Source: Puccinellia tenuiflora
Taxonomy: Eukaryota > Streptophyta > Magnoliopsida > Poales > Poaceae
DNA: 64,000 nt
Assembly: GCA_012064385.1 (NCBI GenBank)
Contig: QRDG01000401.1
Span: forward strand, 475,174 to 539,173
Direction of reading: 5' to 3'
The stretch's first letter is position 1. Every line of letters starts with the position of its first letter. Under the pieces are notes generated by a model. That model did no database searches and was not told the origin of the DNA. It saw only the letters and a program-made list of their open reading frames with translations. Made by a program: the position numbers and the translations under genes. Positions 1 through 11,230 of the stretch are shown piece after piece.

Positions 1-2
1 GC

Positions 3-2291
3 GTATATATCTCATGTGATGTCGTTTTTTATGAGGCTGTGTTTCCCTTTGCGTCTCTTCATCCTAATGCTGGTGCGTTGCTTCGAAAAGAAATTCTTCT
101 CCTTGATCCCTCCCTTCGTCCTTTTGAGCAGGGGAGTGAACTTTTTGATGACTTTAACATGGCTAATTCTCATGCTACTAATCCTCTTGCTAGACCTGTT
201 TGTGTGCCTCCACAGGTTGCAGCCCGTCCAACAGAAGAAAATTCGGGTCAAAATACTGCTCAAACATCATCATATGGGTCTGGCACTGAATCAGCACAAG
301 CAGACGAAAGCACGGAACAAGAGGCCGATTCTCTGTCAAGCTCTGCTCCGGGATCAGCACTCTTGGATCACCTGCCACCCAATCATTCGCCACCTGCGTC
401 CCCTGCGCCGTCAGGCTGACACAGCACCACGCGCGCATCTGCCACCCCGCCAAGACGATCTCCTGCGCGCAGTCCCTCTGTGGCCAGTCCCAGCACCACG
501 CATTCGGTCACACCGGCGTCTACTGGATCCCCTACGGCGCACTCCCATGCAGAGGCCGGATCAACGTCGTCGACTGCGCCGTCCGCGCCATGCAGCCCTG
601 CTGCTCCTGACATGCACACGGGATCCTCTGCTGCTCCTTCCCGTGTAGCCACTGGTGCGGTTCCAGATCGTCCGGCTACTCGTGCTTCTAGAGGAATTCA
701 CCAACCGAAAGAATATAAAGATGGAACTGTTCGATGGTGTCTCTCGACTGTCTCTGCTGAGCCAACGAATCTGCGTGATGCGATGGACAATGCAAATTGG
801 AAAAATGCTATGGATGAGGAGTATGGTGCACTAGTTAAAAACAAAACTTGGAGATTGGTTCCTCCACGACGTGGTACAAATATAATCGATTGTCGCTGGA
901 TTTACAAAATTAAGAAAAGAGCAGATGGTTCTGTTGACAGATATAAGGCTCGTCTGGTAGCCAAAGGGTTCAAGCAACGATACGGCATTGATTATGAGGA
1001 TACCTTCAGTCCTGTTGTCAAGATTGCTACTGTTAGACTTGTTTTGGCACTTTCCGTCTCTCGGGGGTGGAGTTTGCGACAGTTGGATGTCAAGAATGCG
1101 TTTCTTCATGGCGTTCTGGAAGAGGAGGTCTATATGAGACAACCACCTGGGTATGAGCATAAACTCAAATCCAATTATGTTTGCAAACTTGACAAGGCAA
1201 TCTATGGACTCAAACAAGCTCCTCGTGCATGGTATTCTCGGCTGAGTTCTCAACTTCTTCGACTTGGTTTTGTTGCTTCCAAGTCTGATACATCCTTGTT
1301 CATTTATCACAAGGCTGGTGTCACCATCTATATGCTCATTTATGTTGATGATATCATCGTTGCTAGCTCTTCCCAAGCCGCCACAGATGCTCTTCTAACA
1401 AGTTTGAGGAAGGAGTTTGCTCTGAAAGATCTTGGTGATCTTCATTATTTTCTGGGGATTGAAGTTCAGAAAGTTCGAGATGGTCTAGTTCTTACACAGA
1501 CCAAGTATACACATGATATTGTAGCCCGAGCTGGCATGCAGAGTTGCACCGGAGTTTCGACGCCTCTGTCATCCTCAGAGAAGATCACAGCGCGGGAGGG
1601 AGTCTTATTGGGTCCTGATGATAGCACCAACTACAGGAGTGTGGTTGGTGCACTGCAGTATCTCACTCTTACAAGACCTGATATCTCCTATGCAGTCAAT
1701 AAAGTCTGCCAATATTTGCATGCTCCCACTACTGTACATTGGACTGCCGCCAAGCGTATATTGAGATATGTCAAACATACAGCAGGTGTTGGACTAACCT
1801 TCATGAAGTCCAACTCTACTTTGCTCAGTGCCTTCTCTGATGCAGACTGGGCAGGTTGTGTTGATGATAGACGGTCAACTGGTGGTTTTACTATTTTCTT
1901 TGGACCAAATCTTATTTCCTGGAGTTCAAAGAAGCAAGCCACGGTATCTCGGTCGAGTACCGAAGCAGAGTATAAATCCTTGGCAAATGTGACAGCTGAG
2001 GTGATATGGATGCAGTCATTGCTAAAAGAGCTTGGTGTCAAGTTGACTCAACCACCGAGTCTGTGGTGTGATAATCTGGGAGCAACGTATTTGTCAGCTA
2101 ATCCCGTGTTTCATGCGAGAGCAAAACACATTGAGATAGACTTCCATTTTGTCAGAGAAAGAGTTCTCAGAAAGGAGTTGGAAATTCGGTTTGTTCCTTC
2201 AAAGGATCAAGTTGCTGATGGTTTCACAAAACCGCTTCCGGTGCGTACCTTCGAGGAGTTCAAACATAATCTCAACTTGAGTAAGTTGTGA
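3..2291 (+). pseudogene. Ty1/copia pol, C-terminal part (integrase end, reverse transcriptase, RNase H)
   Basis: The frame is already open at the window edge. It begins with the conserved copia segment that links integrase to reverse transcriptase (motif VFPFASLHPNAG near base 39) and continues through a Ser/Pro/Thr-rich linker into reverse transcriptase and RNase H. Visible motifs are LDVKNAFLHG, a YVDD active site at 1341-1352, TRPDISYAV, ADWAGCVDDRRSTGG and SRSSTEAEY near 1950. The protein ends NLSKL, 10 bases before the 3' LTR, as expected for copia. One in-frame TGA at 417-419, in the linker, interrupts an otherwise open frame; the frame is the same on both sides, so this is a point nonsense change and not a frameshift. 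The copy is therefore probably inactive but fairly young. Gag, protease and most of integrase lie outside the window. Confidence 0.93.
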
Positions 2292-2302
2292 TTAAGGGAG
2301 GA

Positions 2303-2470
2303 TGTTAGAATAGGAATAGTCTTGTATTCCTATACGTATTGTAACAGGACCTAGAGTCCAACTCCTTGTAAACACCAACACGGCATATGTGCCTAATATA
2401 AATAGATGACAACGGGGGCTCGGGAGATTATCCGAGTAGACCCTAATTCTACCTGATCGTACGTTTTACA
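2303..2470 (+). repeat. 3' LTR of the copia element (168 bp)
   Basis: The LTR starts with TGTTAGAATAGG directly after a purine-rich polypurine tract (AAGGGAGGA, 2294-2302) and ends with TTTTACA at 2470. A LTR of about 170 bp is short but within the range of small copia families. The 5' LTR and the matching target-site duplication are outside the window, so the right border rests on the terminal CA alone; the candidate duplication on this side would be gtcac at 2471-2475. Confidence 0.75.
2397..2404 (+). promoter_or_regulatory. TATA box of the copia LTR
   Basis: TATAAATA lies about 95 bp into the short LTR, where U3 should end. It is the only TATA-like string in the LTR. In the 3' LTR it would drive transcription outward into 2471 onward. 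Confidence 0.5.
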
Positions 2471-3446
2471 GTCACATGCTTGCCGGCAAACAGTCTTATT
2501 TTTGTTTGGAAAGGCGGCGCATTTCTACATCCTGTGTTGATAGAATAGAATTGATCAAGTTTTATAAGGTAATTGGGTAAAAAAACCATACACTGCCTTG
2601 TTTATGAAGAGAACTAGGCCCAAAACCAGCACCATCAATGCAACTCGTCGCTCACATGACGTTAGACTAACACCTCAACAAAACATTGTTCCAGGTTCGG
2701 CGCCGCAACCCCAACTTTCCCCGCTCGGCAACAACGCCGCAGGGGTTCTCGACTGTGACCGCCGCCGCATCCGGGGCTTCCGGGCTCGCCTCCAAACAGC
2801 ATTTGGGCATGCCACACCCAACCATGCGCGAGAGGAGCAAACTCCCGCTGCCGCTGGCACAGCCCGAGCTTTGCCAGGTGGCTCTCATCGGTTGTGGCGA
2901 GGGGGAGGGTAGGATAGGAAGGGAGGTAGAGGTGTGCCACCCATGTCGCCAGAGCAGGGGGCGTTCCGTATGGTTTTTAGGTCTCATCGTGATCGCCCGA
3001 GCAACGGTCCAATCAACGATGTAAGATGTTGTCATCCATGGTAGTGAAAAGTGATCCATTGTTATGTTGAACAGTCTTGATTCTGGAACAACATCTAAGT
3101 GATTGGTATAACGAATAAATGCATTAAGGAAAAAATAGAAGTTTCATGAAATATTATAATACCAAATAAAAACAGTGGGCACAACTAGTAGGCAAAAAAA
3201 GATAAAGGGAAGAAAAGAAAGAAAGTGACACATAAAAAGTACAAAAGTTTTAAATAAAGAGGAGCAAAAAATGAAATAAAGAAGGTACAGGAAACAAATA
3301 AATATGTAATAAAAACAAAAAAAGGAGACTAGAAAATAATTAAAGGGAGAAGCAAGCAAGAAAGCAACCGAAAATTTGAACCCCTACTCAATGCTTTTAG
3401 CATTACACATGGCACCGACACCCGAATATAATAGCCTATGGGTTGG
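2471..3446. other. Interval without a recognisable gene or element
   Basis: About 1 kb. The part at 2690-2960 is GC-rich and has short overlapping open frames on both strands with Pro/Ala/Arg-rich products, none resembling a known protein. The part from 3100 to 3370 is A-rich on the plus strand. I see no terminal repeats, RNA gene or domain. Confidence 0.4.
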
Positions 3447-4170
3447 TGAAAGGACAAACGATGTCGCCTAGAAGGGGTGGTGAATAGGTGATTTAAAAGT
3501 TTTACGGTTCAAGGCTAGATAATTGCGGAATAAAACTAGGTATTTAAATTAACAAGCCAACAACCTAAATATACTAGGTTCACCTATGTGCATCAACAAC
3601 TTATGCTAAGCAAGATAACAACAAGGTGATAGCAAGATATAAAACTTCAAGCACGAAGACTATCACAATGTAAATGGCATAAGTAAAGAGCTCGGATATA
3701 GAAATAACCGAGGCACGCGGAGACGAGGATGTATTCCCGAGTTCCTCCTTGTTAAGGGAGTACGTCTCGTTGGAGGGGTGTGAGCTCGCCACAAAGGCCT
3801 ACTCAACACGCCACAAAAGGCCTCACCCTATTCTCCGATGAGCCTCACCCCAAGGGTTAGGTTCACCTTCCACTATCGGAATCCTTCAAGGCGGAATCCG
3901 GAGCCTTTACAACAATCTTGGGGCACACACCCACAACTCAATCGGGGGCTCCCAAACCTTGCCCGAAGCTTCACAACTTGAAGCCTTCGTGACACCACCA
4001 ACCGTCTAGGGTGCACAATGCACCCAAGAGGCACAAGCTCTTGGAAACACAATGCACCCAAGAGTAACAAGTTTCTCGAACTTCAATCCCACGTATCACC
4101 ATGGAGATCACAAACCTAAGCAACAAATGCAATGGCAAGAACACAAGAAGTGCTCAAATCCTTCACTTCC
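3447..4170 (-). repeat. Repeat R, left copy (probable LTR, reverse orientation)
   Basis: This stretch is the reverse-complement relative of 38705-39025. Shared landmarks, read on the minus strand, are ttaacaaggaggaactcgg, cctcggttatttctata, cctagttttattccgcaat and ctaggcgacatc. On the minus strand the repeat ends in CTTTCA at 3447, which looks like an LTR 3' end. It carries no coding capacity. Element A begins at 4171, so R is either interrupted there or its own boundary coincides. Known grass LTRs with this ending belong to long-terminal-repeat retrotransposons; I cannot name the family safely. Confidence 0.55.
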
Positions 4171-4675
4171 TGTCGTGGTATTGTCGAATCTAGCCGCGGC
4201 AGGGGTGCGATCGAGCTAGGTAGAGAGAGGGGTTTTGGAGACGTGGGTGATCCGGCAACGAGGTGACAAAGGGTTTACCCAGCTTCGGATCTCGCAACGG
4301 TGGCGAAACCCTATGTGCTGCTATAATTCACTATAAGGCTAAATCGCCGAGTTACAGTGGATTAGGGTTGAGAGCGTGCCCTAAGGCGTCCCATAGGCCG
4401 GCTTATAAAGGCGTTCGGACCTAGGGCTTACAGGAGGAAACCTAACCGACTAAGAACAGAGTCCTACTCTAATCCGGCTTGGGCCCTGCCTTGTGGGCTA
4501 AGTCTTTCGCAATGCAGGCCGGCTTCTGGAACCTTCACTTAGCCGGATGGGCCTCCTGTGCTTCAGCATACTGGGCCGCCCGGTTAAGCCGGATTCGACT
4601 TACCACCACTTTGGGCCACCCTGGTATGCTGGCTTTTAGTCTTCTTTGTGAGGAAACCTGTTCGGCTTAACCCCA
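4171..4675 (-). repeat. 3' LTR of Tat-lineage gypsy element A (505 bp)
   Basis: Read on the minus strand the LTR runs from TGGGGTTAAGCC at 4675 to a CA end at 4171 (plus strand TGTCGTGGTATT). Immediately right of it, on the minus strand, is a polypurine tract ending CGGGGGCTACTAT (about 4676-4690), typical of Tat gypsy elements. It contains the string tttacccagcttcgg seen in many gypsy LTRs of grasses and a TATA-like tttataag on the minus strand near 4413-4420. Boundaries are inferred from TG...CA and the polypurine tract, because the partner LTR is missing. Confidence 0.6.
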
Positions 4676-5192
4676 ATAGTAGCCCCCGGAACGCTTCAAG
4701 TACTTCAACGGCTGGCTTCAATCTTCCGGCAATGCGTTGTCCGGGAAACTCGTCATCCGTCTTCAGTCTTGGAGCATTCCCAGAAACCTGAAATTATGTC
4801 GAACAACTTTGTCGATTTTAACTGTGCCGGCTTCTTATGCCGAAAAAGCACTTGAGCGTGTAACGACACGCGTCCACCGATTTGACGGTTATGTCAGACC
4901 GGCAGTGTGAGTGGAGGAGCATATTTTGAATGCAAGGGCTAACTTCCGTTTTTCCCGCACTGGAACCGAGGCGTCGGAGGGAAGGAACCGTCTCCAACGG
5001 CTTGATCCGTGACACGTGGCGAGAAACCCGACTGCTGACCGTTGCACTCATCTCGGCGTAGTACTATAAATGGTGACCGCATCGTCTCCATCGCAATCTC
5101 CACACCATTCGCAGCCCTAGCTCCCGAAAATCGCATCCAGATCTCATCTCTCTCTCCCGACCTCAAACTCCTCCGTTTCTCCTCCGATTTCC
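4676..5192 (+). other. Element A: polypurine tract and leader of the antisense gene
   Basis: This is the non-coding strip between the 3' LTR and the first ATG of the plus-strand gene. It contains the minus-strand polypurine tract at its left end and the promoter of the plus-strand gene at its right end. No open frame of interest. Confidence 0.6.
5065..5071 (+). promoter_or_regulatory. TATA box of the element A antisense gene
   Basis: TATAAAT stands 122 bp upstream of the ATG at 5193, in a strip with no other function. It points towards the plus-strand gene and away from the element's own LTR promoter, so the gene appears to have its own promoter outside the LTR. Confidence 0.55.
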
Positions 5193-8162
5193 ATGGAATC
5201 CAGTGCTCCGAGCTCTCCGGCGATCGACTCAGCTGCGGCCGATCCGACTCCGCCGATGGGAGGAGCTGCTTCTACGGCCGCCGCCGTCACCGAACCATCC
5301 GCCGCTACTCCTGCATCCTCACCAACTCCGGTGAGTTCCTCCACCGCCTCGGGCCGCGACACAGTGGCTCTGGCAAAAGCCGCAGCCGAAGCCGCTGCCA
5401 CGATGGCTTCTACTGCCGCAACTGCTGAGGCCGGCATTGAGGACACAAGCGTTGGCGAGGAGGAGGAAGAAGAGGAAGCCGGCAGCGGCAAGGACGCAGC
5501 CAACAACTCGTCCCGCAACTGGACCTGCTCGGTTGTGGACGAAGTCAAATTGAAGGGGTTGGAGGCCGACAGAGCCATTGTTCCAACTTCTGAGTCGAAT
5601 CCGACTTGGCGATCCGCCTTCGGCGACCCTATCCGACTCCCATCAGAGACGAGCGGGTACTTCTTTCTTCCCATGTAATTAGGGGATTTTCCTTGCCGCC
5701 GTCGGCTTTCTTGGTAGACCTCTTAGATCATTACGGCCTCCAGCTTCACAACATTACCCCGAACAGCCTACTGTACATCTCTGGCTTTGTAGCACTGTTT
5801 GAAGGATACTTAGGCATAAACCTAGGTTAGACTTCTTCGAACGTTGCTTCTTAGTCAAGAGGCAAACCGTCAACAAGGAGCTGCTGGTGGCCGGCACAAT
5901 CAGCTTCAACTGCCGCCGAGATATCGACTGGTACCCTCAAGTGCCTATCGTCGATTCGGCAAAGGGATGGGTGTCCACCTTCTTTTACTGCAAGGATGTG
6001 GCGTCTCCAAACCGGCTGCAGGGGCTTGCCCCTTTCACAGACGAAGCCGGCACGCCGCTGCCTTCTTGGAAGAAGAAGCCGTCCAGCGGAATGCCGGTAG
6101 AACATGCCGCCATTCAAGCTCGGATCGCGCAGTTGACGTCCGGCACTCCTCCCTTGACTGGGGAGGACACCATCATTTGCTGGATGAAGAGACGGATCCA
6201 GCCCCTCCAACATCGTGCTCGCCTTCTCTGCGAGTACACGGATAACTCTGATCCCATGCGGATCAATGAGAAAGACCTAGAGCAGAGCCTGTTTGAGGCT
6301 CGCTTCAACAAACTCATCAAAGCCCGGCCTGGAGAAGGCCGGCAATATGAAGAATCATTGCCGATGTTTACGGCGACCAACCCTCCCCCAAAGGTACTTT
6401 GACTATCCAAAGTTCAATTCTTTGAGAGATTTGGGTTTGCTTTTGTCAGACTAACATGTAATATGCCAGATTCCTGGAATCACCGACGTCCGCCCTGCTG
6501 GCAAGCCATCATCTAGCAAGGCGCCCACGCGGCCCATCTCCTTTTCCTCGGCTACCGCAGAAAGCCGGAAGAGGAAGGGTCAGTCGACCACGAGCGGCGC
6601 TAAGCCGTCAGAGGATGACGATGCACTCGCTGGGCTCAATATCCCCAGCAAAAAGTGAGTCGACTACCAACATCCCCTCCTTCCTTTCCAGCAATATCGG
6701 ATTTGCTAAATTTCATCTTTTACCTTTGTAGGGTAAAGAAGGGCGCTCCGTTGAGAATAAAGACGGTCGCCACGAGAAAGAAAGCCTCTCCTGCCATCCC
6801 TCCACCAACTCCTTCAGCTCCAGAGCCGAACCCCACCAAGGATAGCACTCGCACCCTGGTGACGGCTCCAACTGTTGGGAGAGCCGGGGTTACTCCCCCC
6901 ACGCAATGGACGGAGATGACGGGGAAAGTGACTGAAACCTCCTCTCCAAGGGCTGAAGCTCCGGCTAATGATGCCCCAACTTTTCCCCCAATTAAAGCCG
7001 AAGCTTTCGACGAGGAGGGGCGCATCAAGCCGGAATTCATGAGCCGGTTCATGAAGGCACCCCGATTTCCCCGGAAGAAGGGAACAACCGTCCGGGACGA
7101 CGAGCCGGATCACACCAAGGCCTATGACACCTTTGATGTCATAGAGATCCTTGAAGATCAGCAGAACTACTTTGCTGATAGCTTTGAGGCCGGCATGACG
7201 CTTCTCCGCGAGCACTACCAGGTAAAATACCTTACCAGTAGCCCCCGAGCACTATGCCGGGTTAAGTTATTAAAACTAGCCGTCATAGTGATCCGAATTA
7301 ATGCGCATGCATACACTTAGCCCCCTAGTCATGAAATGTCGTCATGTAGCCACCTTAACTTGTAAATATAGCTTTAGGCTTTTAGCAATTCCTTATGCAG
7401 ATCCATCAAAAAATTGGCGCTGAAACCCTCAATTCTTTGGGTGTGCGAAATCAGGAGATGCGTCGGCTTAAGATTGAGCTGGCGAACAAGGACGCTATCA
7501 TTGAAGGGTTTGAAGCAGACCGGGTTCAATACCAAGGTACAAATGTCGAATCCTTAACTTGAGTTCCAAGCTTGTTTTTATACTGCTGACGTTTTGTCTT
7601 GCAGACGCCATCATCAAAGCTAAGGAGCTTGCCGAAAACGCCGGCATTGTCGACCGGCTCCGTAACAAAAACGTTGAGCTTAATAAGCTTAAATAATCGA
7701 TGGCGGCGGAGCTGGAGACAGTCAAGAAAATTCTGGAAGTAGGGGAGCTTATCCCGAGATTATTTCTTCGGGAAAAGAGCTTGCTGAGAAGTTCTTTCCC
7801 GGCAACGCCGAGCCCCCGATGAACCTTGCCAGCTTAGAAGCTGAACTGGCCGAAGTGGCTTCATTCTTCGATGAACGGCTTCGATCCAGCGCTCGTAGAG
7901 GTGCCAAGACGGCCTTGGGCTTGATGATGGCACATTACCCGGAGGCGGAAACCTGCGTGTGGCATCCGGCTTCCCTCTGGAAAAGGAGGACGGCACAACG
8001 ATGGACGACCAAGATCGCAAGAAGATCCTTCACTCCGTCTCTGGCTATGCCTGCAAGATTGCCAACATGGTCTCCTTGACCACCATCTTCAAGGAAATGC
8101 CGTGCCCACCGACTCCTGCCCAATCAGATGATGACAATGAGGCAGCGGAGAAATCATCATGA
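5193..8162 (+). pseudogene. Element A antisense extra gene (putative gypsy-type transposon domain, PF04195-like)
   Basis: Ala/Ser/Pro/Thr-rich N-terminus, then the conserved core with GFSLPPSAFLVDLLDHYGLQ and NITPNSLLYISGFVALFEGY (5.68-5.83 kb), followed by a W/Y-rich region, a basic linker and a C-terminal helical part. I infer four introns with GT-AG borders: 6394-6469, 6655-6731, 7222-7400 and 7537-7604; removing each keeps the frame (for example PKIPGITDV and SKRVKKGAP across the first two). Lesions: frameshifts near 5.67, 5.83, 7.76 and 7.96 kb and a TAA at 7694-7696. Genes of this type are known between pol and the 3' LTR of Tat elements, in antisense orientation; the function is unknown. 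The PF04195 assignment is from motif memory. Confidence 0.8.
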
Positions 8163-8693
8163 GCCGAATTTGCTCGCTGAGCCGGCCATCCTGAAAATGT
8201 AATGGGAAACATGTAAAGCCGTCTAAACAATGTAAATGTCCAGGAACAACTAAATCTTTTGTTGTATGTTAGTCAGCTTTATATTTGCAAACTTGCAATT
8301 TTATGCCTCAGTTCAATCTGGCCTTGACACCTTAGCCTTTAAGCGCCGGCAAACCTATGGCGAAGCTAACTCGCTGAGCAACAGGGTACGCAATGACCAA
8401 TCTGTTTAGACTCAGAACAAGTGCCGCCTTTCGGTGCCGAAACGTTTGAAGCAACCAGGCGCAAAAAGCTAGCAGACCAACATTAATTTGGCAAAACGTT
8501 GATTTTTCATCACCTTAAGGCGGATTCAATCATGAAAGAGTTTAACAACGAGAGCAACACAGGCAATTTCGGGTAAACAGAAAACAACAATGAGATCATG
8601 GGGAAATGAAGGATGGTACAGATTCTCGAATTCGACATGAGAGAAACCAATTCTTATTTCGTGATAACATTGACATGGTTATAATAGAATTTG
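8163..8693. other. Element A: spacer between two convergent genes
   Basis: The plus-strand antisense gene ends at 8162 and the minus-strand pol ends at 8694, so this 531-bp strip is the shared 3' region. It is AT-rich and has no coding frame. Read-through from either side would give overlapping transcripts. Confidence 0.6.
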
Positions 8694-11230
8694 CTAAGTG
8701 TAAAAAGGACGTAGCTGAGCGATATTCCACGGACATTTCATCTCATCTAAGTCATCATCTACATGCCTTTTCCTCTTGCGACCTTTCTTCCTGGGATCTT
8801 TCTTTGAATCCCTTAAGTCGAGGAGATAATATGACCCGTTTTTCAGAACTTTGCTGATAATGAAAGGTCCTTCCCATGGCGGGGATAATTTGTGTAGTCG
8901 GCTTTGCACAAGCCGAAGCACTAAGTCGCCTTCTCGAAAAGATCGATTCCGCACTGTACGGCTCTGGTAGCGACGTAGATCTTGTTGATAGATGGCTTGG
9001 TCCTTAGTAGAATTGCGGGTGGTGTCCGAGACGCCCTCTCGAGGAGAGGTCCCTCGCCAAGGGAGAAAACCCTCGGCGAGGATAAAGGTCCCTCGCGAGG
9101 CTCGCCAGGCTTGGACAGCCTGGTCCTTAGCGAAATCTTCTGAAGAATCTTGTGGGCCCTGGCAGGCCGGCCCGTGGTACCCTGGTTTCCACTGTGCCGA
9201 CATGCTCGATGCAAAGGAGTTTCAAGCCTCGGCTTAATACCTTGCAGAATAATGCCGTTAGTGCGCTCTACCTGTCCATTGGATTGCGGGTGTGCCACCG
9301 ATGCCACGTCGAGTCGGATCTTTGATCGGCTGCAAAACTTCGATAGCTCACCGACGGCAAAGTTTGTGCCATTGTTAGTGATAATGCTATGCGGTGTGCC
9401 GAATCGAGTTGTAATCTCGACGATGAACTTTGTAGCTGTGGCTCCGTCGAGTTTCTTGATGGGCTTTGCCTCCACCCACTTCGTGAATTTGTCGACCGCC
9501 ACCAGCAGGTGAGTTAAGCATCCTCTTGCCGTCTTAAAAGGTCCCACCATGTCGAGCCCCCAGACCGCAAACGGCCAAGTGATAGGGATCGTTCGGAGCT
9601 CCTGAGCCGGCAAGTGAACCTGCTTTGCGTAGCGCTGACACCCTTCACAAGTCTTGACGATGTTGATAGCATCCTCCTTAGCCGTCAGCCAGAAGAATCC
9701 GTGCCGAAACGCCTTGGCGACCAACGCTTTTGCTGCCACGTGATGCCCACACTCGCCGGAGTGGATTTCCTCCAAGATTTGCCGTCCTTCCTCTGGAGAG
9801 ACGCATCTTTGGAAGATGCCGGATGTACTTCATTTGTAAAGCTGTCCGTAAATAATCGTGTACGCCTTTGCTCGACGCTCAATTTGACGGCTCAGCACCT
9901 TGTCGTACTTGGGTAGTTTCTTATTAATCAAGAAATCAATGTAGGGCGTGGTCCAATCTGGTGTTACCAAGCACACCTGAACTGATTCTGCCGACGAGGG
10001 GTAATCTTCGTCGCCACCTTTGATGGATGGCTTGTGAAGATGGTGGAGAAATACGTCTGGTGGCACTGCTTTTTTCTTGGAGCCTATTCTGGCCAAGGCA
10101 TCAGCAGCTTCGTTGTCATCTCGGGAGATATGTCGAACCTCTAAGCCGGCAAAACATCGGCCGAATTCATCGACCGTTCTCCTATATTCCGCCATTGTGG
10201 GGCTTTTCGTGTCCCAGCATCCATCAAGTTGCTGCGCAACCAGATCCGAGTCGCCATAACAGAGGATGCGCTGTACTCCCAATTCCTTAGCCATGTGAAG
10301 ACCATGGAGGAGAGCCTCATACTCTGCTACATTGTTGGTGGCGTTGAAGTGGATTCGGAGGACATAGCTGAGCTTATCACCCTTTGACGATTTTAGTACT
10401 ACTCCAGCCCCCGAGCCTTCCTTCATCTTTGAGCCATCGAAGTGCATTATCCAGTACTGAGAATCCGGCAAAGGTGTGCTTTCCATCGCCTCTGTCCAAT
10501 CTGCTACAAAGTCGGCTAAAACCTAAGATTTGATGGCGGTCCTTGGCTTGTACTGGATGTCGAAAGCTGCTAACTCGATGCCCCATTTGGCGACTCGACC
10601 CGTTGCGTCGGCATTGTTGATGATTTCCCTTAGTGGAGCCTTGCTGACCACCGTGATTGTGTGATCCTGGAAGTAATGCCGTAGCTTTCTGGAGGCAAAG
10701 AATACACCATAGGTTAACTTCTGGTAGTGAGGGTAGCGTTGCTTTGAATCTGAGAACACCTCGCTTATGAAATAAACGGGGCGCTGATCCGGCCATTGCT
10801 TCCCTTCCTCCAGGCGCTCCACTACAATGACGGCACTTATGACGAAATTCGTGGCCGACAAGTAGAGGAGCAGCGGCTCTTTTTCCCTTGGAGCTGCTAA
10901 GATTGGAGCATGCGTCAATGTATACTTCAGCTGAGCTAAAGCCGCCTCTGCTTCCTCTGTCCAAACAAAACTGTCCGACTTTTTGAGGAGCTTATACAAT
11001 GGCAATGCTTTGTCGCCCAGCCAGCTAATGAATCGTCTTACGGCCGCGGCGGAACCCGTAAGACGTTGTATGTCCTTTAGACAAGATGGCCTTTCGATGT
11101 TCTGAATCGCCTTTATCTTTTCTGGGTTAACTTCAATTCCTCTTTGTGAAACGATGAAGCCCAGAAGCTTGCCTGCGGGTACTCCAAAGACGCATTTTGC
11201 CGGATTAAGCTTCATCTGGTACTCCCTTAG
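8694..11230 (-). pseudogene. Element A pol (Tat-lineage gypsy): RT end, RNase H, second RNase H, integrase
   Basis: Reading leftwards: end of reverse transcriptase (YQMKLNPAKCVFGVPAGK, then KLLGFIVSQRGIEVNPEKI), the ordinary gypsy RNase H, then a second RNase H of the archaeal-like type (YWIMHFDGS, NNVAEYEALL, YGDSDLVAQQ), integrase zinc finger (H-H-C-C ending CEGCQRYAK), catalytic core and a C-terminal tail LHKLSPPWEGPF ... PWNIAQLRPFYT. The dual RNase H identifies the Tat lineage. Lesions: TAG at 10523-10525, TGA at 9830-9832, and an LTR fragment replacing part of integrase at 8995-9202. The second catalytic Asp of integrase is Asn (ITNNGTNF). The gene is cut off at 11230 by element B; gag, protease and the first part of RT are absent from the window. 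Confidence 0.9.
8995..9202 (-). mobile_element. Remnant of an element-B-type LTR inside the integrase gene of A
   Basis: About 208 bp matching the first part of the element B LTR (compare 12100-12288 and 38510-38704): shared strings include ggcttggtccttag, ctcgcgaggctcgccaggctt, and gtaccctggtttccactgtg. On the minus strand it begins flush with the LTR terminus TGTCGGCAC at 9202. The other edge is ragged and falls at a short shared string (ggctt) between LTR and integrase. Roughly 90 integrase codons present in the related B protein are missing here. Confidence 0.8.

Noticed and set aside
2598..2940. Small gene in the GC-rich strip after the copia LTR
   Set aside because: Overlapping frames on both strands, all low-complexity, with no conserved motif or promoter.
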